The notes under the pieces were generated by a model, which saw only the letters and a program-made list of their open reading frames with translations, did not search any database and was not told the origin of the DNA. From Cepaea nemoralis (taxonomy: Eukaryota; Mollusca; Gastropoda; Stylommatophora; Helicidae): a stretch of DNA of 64,000 bases. Location: contig JACEFZ010016116.1 in assembly GCA_014155875.1 (NCBI GenBank), positions 1 through 64,000 on the forward strand, given 5' to 3'. Every line of letters begins with the position of its first letter. Positions within the stretch are counted from its first letter, which is position 1. The position numbers and the translations under genes were made by a program. Below are positions 46,448 to 57,135 of this stretch, piece after piece.

Positions 46448-47533
46448 TCTAACCTGGACATTATCTTGGCAATGTGACCCAGTTGGTAACCAAAGGGTGG
46501 CTTAATCCGTTATTTGTTACCCGACGCCCCTCTGTGGTGGATCCACCTTCTGGTTATAGACGGGCTTGGGTGCTCTAGTGATCCCATGACCTGTGCCTAC
46601 CATGACGCAGTAATTGGTGGGTTCCCCACGTCGAACAGGTCAAGGGATAGGAACCAGACGAAGCGATAAACTTGCTGTTGACAATCAAAGCAAACACGAA
46701 CATGCTTATGGAGGTCTGATGTACAGAGCCAGAGGCATGACGAAAAAGTGCAAGGCAGCTCATTTGATGCTGATGATGATGATGGTGATGATGATGATGA
46801 ATTACTTGGCGAATACTTTAAATTCGTGACTGCAAGACCCAACAATGTGAGAACCCTCGGTGTAGACTAGACGTGGCGTCTGCATGCTTGCCTAGTGAAC
46901 TAGGTGTAGGTTTGTTTTCTAGTTATTTAGAGAATAAAGTAATTTGAAGAATGGCCACACGATCCAACCGTGCGAGAGCCCTCGGTGTAGATTGTCGTCT
47001 GCGCGTTTGACGTCTGTTTGCGAGCAAAGGTCACAAGGACAACGCTGCAACCTTTAAAGGTCTTCCCTCGCTTGGGGAAGGGGGTCGAGACCCTCCTGTC
47101 CACCAGCGGGCTGCAGTGTACACAGGGAGGTCGCTACTACAATGGTGGAATCTGTAACACACTGACCAAGCCAGCGTGGACACATGTCGCTGACCCACAC
47201 AACACAGGGCGCACACATGTGGGCGTGCTCGAGGGCACTCACACGCTTGGTAGTCTTCTCATTCATTCATTCATTATTGATAGTGATAATAATGATACCA
47301 GTGACAATAATAGTCATAGTAATGGTGGTAAAAAGTTGTGTTTCTAATAATAGATGATGATGATGATAGTGTTGATGATAAAAACAGTGATGATAATCAA
47401 ACTAGTGATGGTGTTAATAGTGAAGATGGTGATAACGAGCTTGGTGAAGATGATAGTGATGGTCATAATAACACGGTGATGACAGTGATGGTGAAACAAT
47501 GATGATGACACCGATGCTTATGAATCTACTGAT
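46448..47533. other. Intronic sequence with GAT/TGA low complexity
   Basis: 46770-46800 and 47340-47520 are GATGAT-rich. 46845-46990 holds two diverged copies of a segment containing GCCCTCGGTGTAGA-like words. No exon recognised. Confidence 0.45.
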
Positions 47534-47685
47534 ATCTTCTTCTTCTTCTGCGTTCATCCGGAGTTGTTTTTTTCTTCCGGATGTGATTGCGTTGTGCCTG
47601 TTTACAGCAGAGCTGCGTTCTTGCGCCGTTAGGCCGACACATCCGACTTCTGCGGGCATTTGTTGACCGGGTTAACCTTCCCGGG
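47534..47685 (-). mobile_element. SINE family A, copy 4
   Basis: Reverse-complement family A with TTC (GAA) tail at 47536-47549. GAATCTACTGAT at 47522-47533 and 47686-47697 is a perfect 12-bp target-site duplication. Confidence 0.95.
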
Positions 47686-47984
47686 GAATCTACTGATCTA
47701 CTGATATAATAATGTCGATAAAGAGGGTTGACTGGAGCGATAATGATGGTGACAGTACCATGATCATTCAGACAACAACAATAATACGATGATAACCGTA
47801 GTGATGAAACAGCGGCGATAATTACAACAATATTAACCATGACGTCGGGTCCACGAGTCGGCGCCGTGGCTCATGAGCAGTCTACAGTTTCACAATGGCG
47901 GCGTAATGGAGCAGACTGCTTTATGTTGGATTTCCCCATGGCATGATCGTCAGAAAGAATGACAAACTATTGAATGTAAAATTG

Positions 47985-48060
47985 CATAGGAAAATAACAA
48001 ACGGCAAATTGATGTTGGGGTTGATTGCGGCGTTCTGTAAAGAATATGCAACTAACTTTG
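47985..48060 (+). mobile_element. SINE family C 3' fragment
   Basis: Shares GTTGATTGCGGCGTTCTGTA plus AAGAATATGC with the 3' end of family C and with 57990-58065. Short and diverged. Confidence 0.45.
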
Positions 48061-49019
48061 GCAGAAAATGAGAGTTGTAGCTTTACAAGATGTCAGGTAC
48101 AGCAGTGGAATGATCAGTGTCCCAACATCCCCAGCTACTGGCATGTGGTGTCCAGTTCTCTTGCTTGTCTGACGCGTCTGACATTAAGATGTAGTCACGC
48201 CAGCAAAATATTGTACGTGGACATCATCCAGAGCCGTGCCGAGGCACCCGGGGAACAAAGAGAAGGGTTAATCTTGTGGCAGGGCTGACGCGATCATTCT
48301 CTCATGGCGACACACTCACTCCAGGGGACACAAATCAGGGGAAGCAAACCAGGGGAAACAAATCGGGAAGTGATGGAAGTTTGGGAAAAGTGAAGATTGG
48401 AGAAAGGGGTGGGGGGTTTGGGGAGGGGTGAAACAAAGAAATTTAGCAACAGCGAGCATAGCCAACTATTACTTCTTGTGTTGGAATTACGAGGCATTTG
48501 TGTTGTTAACGAACGCCAGAATGCGCGGGTCTGTGTGTACCGTGCCAGGGGGTCTGTGTGTACCGTGCCAGGGAGTCGTTAGTGTGTACAAATCTAGGCC
48601 AAGAGAGGGAAGTGGGGACAGACAGATACACAGACAAACAGATCAGTAGGCAGACCCACATACAGATAGAAAAGACAGATACAGAGACACAGATAGTTGG
48701 ATAAATGGACAGACAGACAGGCAGGCAGATAGAACGAACGAACAAACTGCATTTAGATAGACAGACAGACGAATGGATATACTTTAGGTAGGTAGGTAGG
48801 ATATGTTTTACTGATAACTGAAATACCTTCTTGCCTTCAGCTCTTCAAGGTCACAACCTAACCCCCGCCTCACCCCACACCTTACTGCACCTAAGACAGG
48901 TGTGTTTGAAAACAAATCCAGGTAAACAACGGGCTCCTGTCTCGTCTAGGAAAGAGTCGCTTCCCAGCAAGTACAGGCGTGAAGAGCTACTGATATATAT
49001 ATATATATGGGTGGGAGTG

Positions 49020-49052
<33 letters not shown>

Positions 49053-49114
49053 TCCCACACACACACACACTAGGTTTGGGGTTTATGATATTTTGTGACC
49101 AGTTCACTTTCATA
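48061..49114. other. Intronic sequence with (AT)n/(CA)n near 48994-49068
   Basis: Unique except for dinucleotide runs and a short (GACA)-rich patch at 48620-48730. An unassigned frame around 48025-48288 has no recognisable domain. Confidence 0.4.
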
Positions 49115-49215
49115 CAATGTGAACTGTCATTTACTGCCAATATAGTACCTTGATGTGTATGGCAGAGGGATCTTGAGCCTGAGGAATTTAAGGCCGCCTG
49201 GCTAGTGCAGTCGCC
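49115..49215 (-). mobile_element. SINE family D fragment (3' half)
   Basis: About 90 bp matching the 3' half of 29930-30145, including CTAGCCAGGCGGCC and GAGCCTGAGGAATT words. Confidence 0.75.
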
Positions 49216-49499
49216 GTACACAAAGTAATGTAGATTTACAGAACAGAATTACGAAAAATACAGGACGTTGCAGCGACTAGCCTTCATCATCACACAAATA
49301 CATATACAAAACACAATATATAATCACAGTGAAGACCCCCACCCCCCTTTCCCAGTGACTACATTAAGGTATAAGAACGGGATGAGAGAATGACAAGATG
49401 GAAAAATGAGAACAACACAGAGAAAATGAAATTTGACAATTTTGTTTTTGCTATTTATCTCAGAATCCCAGGCTGTGATACTAACATGAATTTCACAAA
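49216..49499. other. Short unique stretch
   Basis: Nothing recognised. Confidence 0.3.
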
Positions 49500-49760
49500 C
49501 AGGATATGCGGAAAAAAATATCCCTTACAGAACGTTGCAGTCAACACCAGCATTTTTTCAGCTGCTGTTGATGTTCTTGGCAAGATTACGCTCAGCAGTT
49601 TGCCATTACTTTCTGAGCGACCGGCTCACATACCCCCGTAAGTAACCAACGACATGCGATCCGCTGCCGAATCTCGCACAGCTGTGTTCCCCACGTGGAT
49701 ATACGGGATTACGTAGAAAGTCGTTAATCTCTTCACCAGGGAGACCGGCTATGAGGAATT
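49500..49760 (-). mobile_element. SINE family C, copy 3
   Basis: Shares CTTACAGAACGTTGCAGTCA, TTCTTGGCAAGATTACGCTC and GGATATACGGGATTACG with the copies at 20815 and 29090. Confidence 0.78.
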
Positions 49761-50367
49761 ATAAGGTCTAAAAATACGAGGCGTCACTCTTCATACTGAA
49801 AGAGAAATCACCTAATTATTGAACAAGCCAGAAAATGACATTTTCCTGGTGTTGCCCTGGGTTCTTTGGTCAGGGCACAAAGGTAAAGGTCGACAGTCAT
49901 TATGCTAAAGGTGAAGGTAATCAACAAGAAAATTAACTCCGGTTGAGCTCACGTCTGCAATGTCAAAGGTTTCTGAGATTACATGCCCAGTTTCCTTCCT
50001 CAGATTTTCACAGAGCAGTCTTTCTGACCCCCTGTGTTGAAATATTTGGGGGGGGGGGGGGGGGGGGGGGGTTGTGCGTGCGTGTGTGTGTGTGTGTGTG
50101 CATGCATGCGTGCGTGTGGTGTGATGTGTGTGTGTGTGTGTGTGCGAGCATGTGCATCTGCGTGCATGTGCGCGTGAGCATCTGCGTGTGTGTACTGTTT
50201 GTGTACTGTACGTGACCTCGTTAACATATAACATAACAATTAAATAACTGCTGCACAAGTCACAAACAGTTGATGGTCAGTGGGGATAAATCAAGAAGAA
50301 CAAATAGATTTAAACAGACAGTATCACATACAACACCAGAATGACATCGGTGACAAGAACTACTCAC
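49761..50367. other. Intron sequence with poly-G (50047-50071) and (TG)n (50074-50135)
   Basis: The last part of the 40-kb intron as the genome is read left to right, just downstream of exon 9 in gene order. Contains long G and TG runs, otherwise unique. Confidence 0.5.
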
Positions 50368-50479
50368 AGATCTCGGCCAGCATGGGGGTCCCACACACAT
50401 CAGGTCTGTAGCTCAGGCACACGGACACATTGATGGCTGCTACTCCACTGTGAGATATCTCGATGGAATCACCCAGCAC
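50368..50479 (-). CDS. Receptor exon 9: second half of membrane-proximal module (112 bp)
   Basis: Acceptor CACCCACAG (minus) and donor ATCT/gtgagtag; phase 0 in and phase 1 out. Encodes VLGDSIEISHSGVAAINVSV followed by CLSYRPDVCGTPMLAEI, with two cysteines and one NVS sequon. With exon 8 it forms a module of about 89 residues between the FN3 domain and the membrane. The last base joins TM exon 10 to give a Tyr codon. The next intron is 40 kb. Confidence 0.85.
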
Positions 50480-50574
50480 CTGTGGGTGAGGTGACAGCAG
50501 TTGTATAGTCAACGTTGTACAGAAGTCAAACATTTAGGATTTTATACACAAACTAAAATAAATAAATGTTTGCA

Positions 50575-50850
50575 TATTCTTTACAGATGATTAGTGAAGC
50601 TAATCAAAGCCTGGACAATGGGAATGTCTGTGACTGGTGAAGCTAATCAAAGCCTGGACAATGGGAATGTCTGTGACTGGTGAAGCTAATCAAAGACTGG
50701 GCAATGGGAATGTCTGTGACTGATGAAGCTAATCACAGGCTGGACAATGGGAATGTCTGACTAGTGAAGCTAATCAAAGATTGGACAATGGGAATGTCTG
50801 TGACTGGTGAAGCTAATCAAAGGCTGGACAATGGGAATGTCTGTACTTCT
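50575..50850 (+). repeat. 43-bp minisatellite, 6 copies
   Basis: Units share GTGAAGCTAATCAAAGCCTG and GACAATGGGAATGTCTGTGA (starts 50594, 50637, ...). Located between exons 9 and 8. Confidence 0.93.
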
Positions 50851-50869
50851 TCTTTTGTTCGCTTGAAAT

Positions 50870-51400
50870 ATGTCTATATGCAATGTTGTCACATGTATGA
50901 ATTTAACTGTCTTTTTTAGTTCACTCAGCAGTCAATAGAGTTTCTTCCACTGTCGTCTCTCTAGGCCAGAAGTTTGCCTAAATATGTCATATTTTCAGAA
51001 GTCTTGGAGTATGTGATCTGCTGTCTGCGGCACCAATCCACATGGCTGATTCACCAATCTTGAATTGTGTATACATATGGTTGTGTAATCTAGTGTGTCC
51101 TGTTCTGAGGCACAGAATAATGGTTTGTTCTGATCTGTCCATAATGTGGTAATCATCTTGAACTGGTGTTTGGTGGTTTTCTGATTGATTTGATAATTCT
51201 GTTCTTTTGGTGGTATGTAACGGATACATCAGGTTCTTCTAAATCAGTGAAATGATGTCACTGTATGATTGCAGCTGGTTGCCGATAGCTCGAGGATGTA
51301 TTTGACAATGAAATTGTGCAATCAGACACATTCCATGGGAAGATAACATCTATGAGTATGCAGAACAGAAGAAGCTGCAGATCATGGCCACAGACAGAAC
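50870..51400 (-). mobile_element. LINE C-terminal fragment
   Basis: The minus-strand frame reads DRSEQTIILCLRTGHTRLHN and HMYTQFKIGESAMW, matching the REQVAIFRLRTGHNRL...LFNKLKIGDTDEC region of the LINE at 353-2544. Decayed; exact ends uncertain. Confidence 0.75.
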
Positions 51401-51520
51401 ATCAGCCGGCATTTGATGTGGAGATGGCACTTGATCTGATCAGATAAGGATATACAACAGACTGCACCACATATGTATGGCAAAGTGAAGTGAATCATGG
51501 AAAATATGAACGCTAATCAC

Positions 51521-51675
51521 CTTGATACAACCGTTGACCTGGTTCCAGTCACCCCGGTTACTCCGGACTTCCACCCTCAGACAATAGTCCTGGCTGGGAC
51601 TCGGCGGCTGCACCATCAGTTTCCGGTGCCGGGCGTCAAATATTGGAACTTTCAGTTGATTCGCGATTTGCAAGT
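51521..51675 (-). CDS. Receptor exon 8: first half of membrane-proximal module (155 bp)
   Basis: Acceptor CTCTGTCAG (minus) and donor ATCAAG/gtgatt; phase 1 in and phase 0 out. Encodes LQIANQLKVPIFDARHRKLM, then VQPPSPSQDYCLRVEVRSNR and GDWNQVNGCIK. The YCLRVEVRS stretch resembles an FN3 F strand, and two cysteines are present. Exons 8 and 9 together have the length of one FN3 domain, so a divergent FN3 is possible. Confidence 0.85.
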
Positions 51676-52085
51676 CTGACAGAGGATGAAGGATAAAAAT
51701 GTATAATCACAGTACTTCACATATTGAATAGAAACAGTATCCACATACCCATTACATAAACATTGTCAACATAATGTGTTTATGCATACACTTCACATAC
51801 AAAGTCCTCACATTCAGTTGACTCACACCGTCCACATGTAAAGTCCACAAATTCATTTGACTAGCACAGTCCACAGATAAAGTCCACAAATGGGAATGAT
51901 AAATAATGTTATAGGAAGGTATATGACAAAATGAAATGCCACCAAGAAACATGTTATGTCACAAATATGATGGGGTATGTTTACTCATGCATGTATATAT
52001 TAATATTTGTATATTCATACATGTGTAAATGTGAGTATATGTATTATGTATGTATGAGTTCTGAATGTAGGTACAAGTGTGTTTA
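51676..52085. other. Intron 7-8 sequence, nothing recognised
   Basis: About 400 bp of AT-rich sequence with small repeats of AAAGTCCACA at 51800-51890. Confidence 0.4.
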
Positions 52086-53040
52086 TATTGAGAGACTGAG
52101 ATGACATGTGAACCACACACGCTCCGTGAGATATATGAACCACACAATGTGAACACTACACTGAGTGAGATGATATGTGAACCACACAATGTGAACACCG
52201 TGCACTGAGTGAGATAATATGTGAACCACATGATGTGAACACTGTATGCTGTGTGAGATGATATGTGAACCACACAATGTGAACACTGTGCACTGAGTGA
52301 GATAATATGTGAACCACATGATGTGAACACTACGATCTGTGAAATATGTGAACCACACAATGTGAACACTGTATGCTGTGTGAGATAATATGTGAACCAC
52401 ACAATGTGAACACTACGCTCTGTGAAATATGTGAACCACACAATGTGAACACTGCACACTGAGTGAGATATGTGAACCACACAATGTGAACACTAAACTG
52501 TGTGAGATAATATGTGAACCACACAATGTGAACACCATGCACTGAGTGAGATGATATGTGAACCACACAATGTGAACACTACACTCTGTGAGATATGTGA
52601 ACCACACAATGTGAACACTGTACACTGTGTGAGATATGTGAACCACACAATGTCAACACTGCACACTGTGTGAGATATGTGAACCACACAATGTGAACAC
52701 TAAACTGTGTGAGATGATATGTGAACCACACAATGTGAACACTACACACTGAGTGATATATGTGAACCACACAATGTCAACACTGCACACTGTGTGAGAT
52801 ATGTGAACCACACAATGTGAACACTAAACTGTGTGAGATGATATGTGAACCACACAATGTGAACACCGTGCACTGAGTGAGATGATATGTGAACCACACA
52901 ATGTGAACATTACACACTGTGAGATATGTGAACCACACAATGTGAACACTGTACACTGTGTGAGATATGTGAACCAAACAATGTGAACACTGCACATTGA
53001 GTGAGATATGTGAACCAAACAATGTGTACACAGCACACTG
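52086..53040 (+). repeat. ~40-bp minisatellite, ~24 copies
   Basis: Units share ATATGTGAACCACACAATGT and GAACACTGTACACTGTGTGA with variable linkers (GAGATGATATG or GAGATATG). Sits between exons 8 and 7. Minus-strand frames (VWFTYLTQC...) are repeat artefacts. Confidence 0.95.
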
Positions 53041-53067
53041 AAATTACAAAGTGTTGAAATGACTCAC

Positions 53068-53163
53068 AGTTTGTGGTTACAGTCAGTGGCTGAGAGAGTG
53101 GACTCGAACCAAGAATATTTTCTGCAAACACTTGGAATGTGTAAGTTGTTGATGGACGGAGTT
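53068..53163 (-). CDS. Receptor exon 7: second half of FN3 domain (96 bp)
   Basis: Acceptor TATTTTGCAG and donor AACT/gtgagtc on the minus strand; phase 1 at both ends. Encodes LRPSTTYTFQVFAENILGSS followed by PLSQPLTVTTN. This has the FN3 hallmarks L.P.T.Y.F.V.A.N..G.S.S. Exons 6 and 7 together make one FN3 domain of about 94 residues. Confidence 0.92.
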
Positions 53164-53447
53164 CTGCAAAATAATATATAATTTCATTTTTTTTAAATTA
53201 TTAAAAACTAATATAATCAGTGATATTATTTGTGTGTGTCATTATCATCATAATCATCTTCATTATCAACATTATCAAAATCAACACCATTGTTAATATA
53301 ATCATAATTAATATTCCAAAGGGTCCATCACCGATCAAAGACTAACTGTAAAGTTGTGTCTCTTGAAGCAAATGATGACTAAAAACATGCACCCTTGAAA
53401 GAAACAATAAACAACCAACTAAAACTGTAAAATATAAGCAGTAAACC
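53164..53447. other. Intron 6-7 sequence
   Basis: AT-rich with an ATCATCATAATCATC low-complexity patch. Nothing else. Confidence 0.4.
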
Positions 53448-53595
53448 TGGGAAGGTTAACCCGGTCAACAAATGCCAGCAGAAGTCGGATGTGTCGGCTT
53501 AACGGCACAAGAATGCAGCTCTGCTGTAAACAGGCACAACGCAATCACGTCAGAAAAAAAACTCAGGATGAACGCAGAAGAAGAAGAAGAAGAAG
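53448..53595 (+). mobile_element. SINE family A, copy 5
   Basis: Family A body with (GAA)6-like tail. ATAAGCAGTAAACC at 53434-53447 and 53596-53609 is a perfect 14-bp target-site duplication. It lies 25 bp outside the target copy that precedes exon 6's donor, so the insertion came close to a splice site. Confidence 0.95.
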
Positions 53596-53633
53596 ATAAG
53601 CAGTAAACCAAGAACTTGATTAAACAAACTCAC

Positions 53634-53819
53634 TTGTAACATTAAACGATGAAGATGAAACAGGCGTGACCTCGATTCTTGTGACCTCCTCAGTTGTCCC
53701 TGACCTCTGGATGTAGAATTTCTGGTCCAATCCCCCATTGAAGCCAGGAGTCCAGACTAACATGGCGGACTGCCACGTGGTGGACAGTGATGTCAGGTTT
53801 GTGGGGCTTTCTGGACGAG
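53634..53819 (-). CDS. Receptor exon 6: first half of FN3 domain (186 bp)
   Basis: Acceptor CTTTCTCACAG and donor ACAA/gtgagttt on the minus strand; phase 1 at both ends. Encodes RPESPTNLTSLSTTWQSAML, VWTPGFNGGLDQKFYIQRSG and EVTPVSSSSFNVT. P.S.P.NL...W....L.W.PGFNGG is the FN3 start typical of Ig superfamily receptors. Sequons NLT and NVT are present. Confidence 0.93.
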
Positions 53820-54485
53820 CTGTGAGAAAGTATTCACATATGTTATCCGAGAACAGAACAATGAGAGAAGAGATATTAACTAATGTAAAACGTTTGGCAG
53901 AGTAGATGGAAGAGGCTTGATGCACCAAATGACGATACTAAATCTTATTGCACAGCCCAAACACAATAGGGATGTACTCTTGCAGCGGGAGACATTCTGC
54001 CATCTTGAAAGATCAGACAACAGATCTTCTTGCATCTATGCAGATTGTCAAAATTCCCGGCATTATGACTTCTGCTGATGTTGACAGTTCCAAACTCTGT
54101 CTGCCAAACCATCACATAACCCAAGCAAAGTGATGATTTCAGAATTTTAAAACCATAAAAACCTAATCTCAAATGAATACCTATAACATGTGATTCTGGT
54201 GTAAATATGAGATTCTGGTATACATGTGTGATTCTGGTACATGTCGTGTGATTCTGGTACATGTCGTGTGATTCTGGTATACATGTATGAATGACTGGTA
54301 TACACATGTGCATCCTCGCTGGTATTACAGAGTTTGTGAGCTGTGCTGAGATTCTCCTGGAGCAGTCTATGAGAGGAGACTGAGACACTTATAGAAATGT
54401 AAATGTTCAATGGATGTGATTAAAATAGTAGAGGCATGTTGCCAATGTGGTTAGTTAAACCAGTAAAGGAACTTTTTGAGGTGAC
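53820..54485. other. Intron 5-6 sequence, possible old transposon at 53940-54110
   Basis: No exon. 54190-54300 contains short repeats of GTGATTCTGGTAYACATG. The sequence at 53940-54110 looks coding-like on the minus strand but I cannot assign it. Confidence 0.4.
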
Positions 54486-54656
54486 AACAGGTTCATGATA
54501 TTCCATCAGATTCATGATATTCCACCATGTTCATGATATTCCACCAGATTCATGGTATTCCACCAGATTCATGATATTCCACCAGATTCATGATATTCCA
54601 CCATGTCCATGATATTCCACCATTTGACATTCCACCATGTTCATGATATTCCACCA
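54486..54656 (+). repeat. ~19-bp repeat TTCATGATATTCCACCAGA
   Basis: About eight units at the 3' end of a minus-strand LINE fragment, probably grown from its tail. Confidence 0.85.
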
Positions 54657-55110
54657 TGCTCCAGTCCGTCCAGCACCATTTCTCTGTCTTCCCCTGTCTC
54701 TTCTACTGCTGACGTTTCCAGTCAGGACACCGTTCTCCAATGTCTGGTTTGTCATCCACTTGACCACAGAACATTGTCTAGTCTCTCTCTCTTTCTCTTT
54801 GTGTGTGTGCATGTGCGTGCGTGCATGCATGTGTGCATGCGTGCGTGCATGCATGTGTGCATGCAGGGTGAATGTTTTGAAAAAAAAATAATATACTTTC
54901 ATGTGCCTCTTCCAGCCAGTCATTATGAGTTACTTTTGCTGTCCTATGTGTTCTGAAAATTTGCCCCAGAAACCACATCTATGTTGTTCCAAAGATTTTC
55001 CTAATCTGTTCACTCACGCTCCATGATTCACTGCCATAGAGCAGAATGGGTTCTGTGTAAAACACAAAAGACAAACTGAATGACTGGAGAAGACACAATG
55101 AGCTAGATCA
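54640..55110 (-). mobile_element. LINE C-terminal fragment
   Basis: On the minus strand frames show LLYGSESWSVSEQIRK-like, MWFLGQIFRTHRTAKVTHND and RDRGRQRNGAGRTG, the C-terminal part of a LINE RT, broken by frameshifts and a (TGCA)-rich/(GA) microsatellite at 54782-54865. Confidence 0.75.
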
Positions 55111-55177
55111 CCAGCAGGCATGTGTCATGTAAGATCAAAGTACAATAAAACACACACAGACAGAACAAAGCACTCAC

Positions 55178-55477
55178 ATTTCATGGAAAGTGTGAAGTCT
55201 TTAGATATATTGCCAAGGACATTTTTAACCAGACATCGGTAGAGTCCATACGACCGATCGGCCACCGTCATTATAACCAGCTTGCTCCTGATTCTACCAA
55301 TGCCACCTAGTGGCTCTTGTGTGATCATGACCCCTGAACGGCCAGACGTCAGTTGCTGCCCCTGGAAGAACCACAGAAAGCTGGGCTCTGGGTGACCTTG
55401 AGCTGAGCAAACCAGTTCTGCTTTTTCCTGTTTGGAGACCGCTAGCCGGGAAAGTGTAGCTTCTAGAACTGGTGCAA
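55178..55477 (-). CDS. Receptor exon 5: complete Ig domain (300 bp)
   Basis: Acceptor CTCATTCTCTTGCAG and donor AAAT/gtgagtg on the minus strand; phase 1 at both ends. Encodes one I-set-like Ig domain: KAELVCSAQGHPEPSFLWFF holds the B-strand Cys and C-strand Trp. A long C'-E region with QEPLGGIGRIRSKLVI follows, then DRSYGLYRCLVKNVLGNIS with the Y.C motif and an NIS sequon. Unlike the two upstream Ig domains this one is not split by an intron. Confidence 0.95.
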
Positions 55478-56215
55478 CTGCAAGAGAATGAGGAAACATG
55501 GCATATAGAAAGGCAAACCAAAATATGGAAACTACTACTTCCTGTCCGCACATGTAAATATCATGGTCACAGTTTATCTCATGCTGATACGGACATCAGG
55601 CTGTGACATTGTGCACACAGTAAAGGTCACAGCATAAAGAGATTATTGACCAGCTTTCTTCCCCAACATAGACCTGGTGCATTAAAGCAATGTCACAACT
55701 GGGTTTTGTTCTGCCCCACCACATTTATTTACAATGTCATTTCACATGTAATATGTCAGTGTAAAATCAATGTTTCTGCCTTCCATTTCCTTTTGCGTCA
55801 CTTGTAGATGTAGTATTTCAGTGTAAGATCAGTATTTGTGTTTTCTATTTTCTACTCACTGAAATAAACTGATAAAATACTTGACTTTGTTCAACTCCTT
55901 TGTTGAGCTCTCACTAGGGTAATATTCTGTCCTGATTTGCTGTCTCAGTTAAGTGCTAAATTGGTTTCATCAGGACATCAACTTGAGCAGTTTCAACGGG
56001 ACATCAATATGAGCAGTTTCAATGGGACATCAACTTAAGCAGTTTCAACAGGACATCAACTTAAGCAGTTTCAATGCAACATCAAGCTAACAGTGACCAA
56101 ATACATGGTTTAACTCTTCACAACATGAATGTTGACAGATGGACCTCCCGTGACTATCATTATTTTGTGATGTATTCAGTATTTATGAGATCAGTTGTCT
56201 CAGCATATGTAACAA
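55478..56215. other. Intron 4-5 sequence with short repeats
   Basis: 55730-55850 and 55960-56080 contain small repeats (AGCAGTTTCAAYRGGACATC, three to four copies at 55978-56085). Nothing coding. Confidence 0.5.
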
Positions 56216-56370
56216 TCGGTACAATGGTGAGCTCACTCGCCTGGTGGTCACGTGATCAAATCCCCATTGAGACAGATTAAAAAATAAACTGGCCTGGGTT
56301 CTCAGGTTGACCCAGCCTCAGTTGAGTACCAGAAGATATGCTGGGAGGTCAAGGCCACTGGTACACTATT
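56216..56370 (+). mobile_element. Possible tRNA-derived SINE (family F), degenerate
   Basis: GTGAGCTCACTCGCCTGGTG and GTGATCAAATCCCC resemble decayed A and B boxes about 30-35 bp apart. No second copy is seen in this window, so the call is weak. Confidence 0.25.
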
Positions 56371-56580
56371 CACTGTATCATACACTGAGTGCCGATTGGT
56401 CTACAGACAGGAAGGTGGGGTCAAGGCTACAGACAGGAAGGTGGGGTCAAGGCTGCAGACAGGAAGGTGGGGTCAAGACCACTGGCACGCTATTCACTGC
56501 ATCATCCACTGAGTGCTGATTGGTGTACAGACAGGAAGGTGAGGTCAAGGCTACAGACAGGAAGGAGGGGTCAGCACTAA
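56371..56580 (+). repeat. Minisatellite ACAGACAGGAAGGTGGGGTC and larger duplication
   Basis: 26-bp units of ACAGACAGGAAGGTGGGGTC plus AAGGCT occur in two groups, each preceded by CTATTCACTGYATCAT and CACTGAGTGC, giving a duplicated block of about 128 bp. Confidence 0.88.
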
Positions 56581-56639
56581 CATTCCCAGCATGCCTCAAG
56601 GGATGAGCAGGGCTCCTTAAGGGCTTGACCTACAGATGA

Positions 56640-57135
56640 CAGTAGATGTGGTTTCTGAGACGAATGTTACAAATGATGTGGTTTCTGAGACGAATGTTAC
56701 AAATGATGTGGTTTCAGAGACGAATGTTACAAATATCTTGGACTGACACAGTAAGCAGCAATGGAAGAGGCTGGGGAAATGAGATTCTGAGAAGAATACT
56801 CAATGTATCAAGAATAGAGAAAATCAGAAATGAAGAAATCAGGACTAAAGTGGAGGTTATAGCAACACTAGATTTAATTAGAAAAACGTAAGTTAAATGA
56901 TCTGGCCATATAACTACACTACTAACTAACAGTATACCATAACAAGCAATGAATTACAGACCAAACAGAACCAGAAGAAAAGGCCGAGCACGTAAACAAT
57001 AGACGGAGGGAATAGCAGAGTCTATGGGAATATCAAAACATGAAGCCCATAAATGGGTACTCTCTGCTGTTTATACTTCACCTCGACATCAGAAGGTACA
57101 AGAGGAACATGATGAGATGAGACGAGATGAGACAA
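56640..57135 (+). mobile_element. RTE-like LINE 3' fragment with internal 30-bp triplication
   Basis: 56750-57135 matches the C-terminal end of the LINE at 44025 (RRILNVSR, EKIRNEEIRTKVEVIATLDL, EAHKWVLSAVYTSPRH) and ends in a GATGAGATGAGACGAGAT tail. Upstream, ATGTGGTTTCTGAGACGAAT plus GTTACAAATG is repeated three times (56646-56735), encoding MWFLRRMLQM, a segment of LINE C-terminal domains. Several stops break the frame. Confidence 0.88.

Noticed and set aside
48025..48288. 87-codon plus-strand frame near a SINE C fragment
   Set aside because: No domain or homology I can recognise, and its beginning overlaps the SINE fragment.
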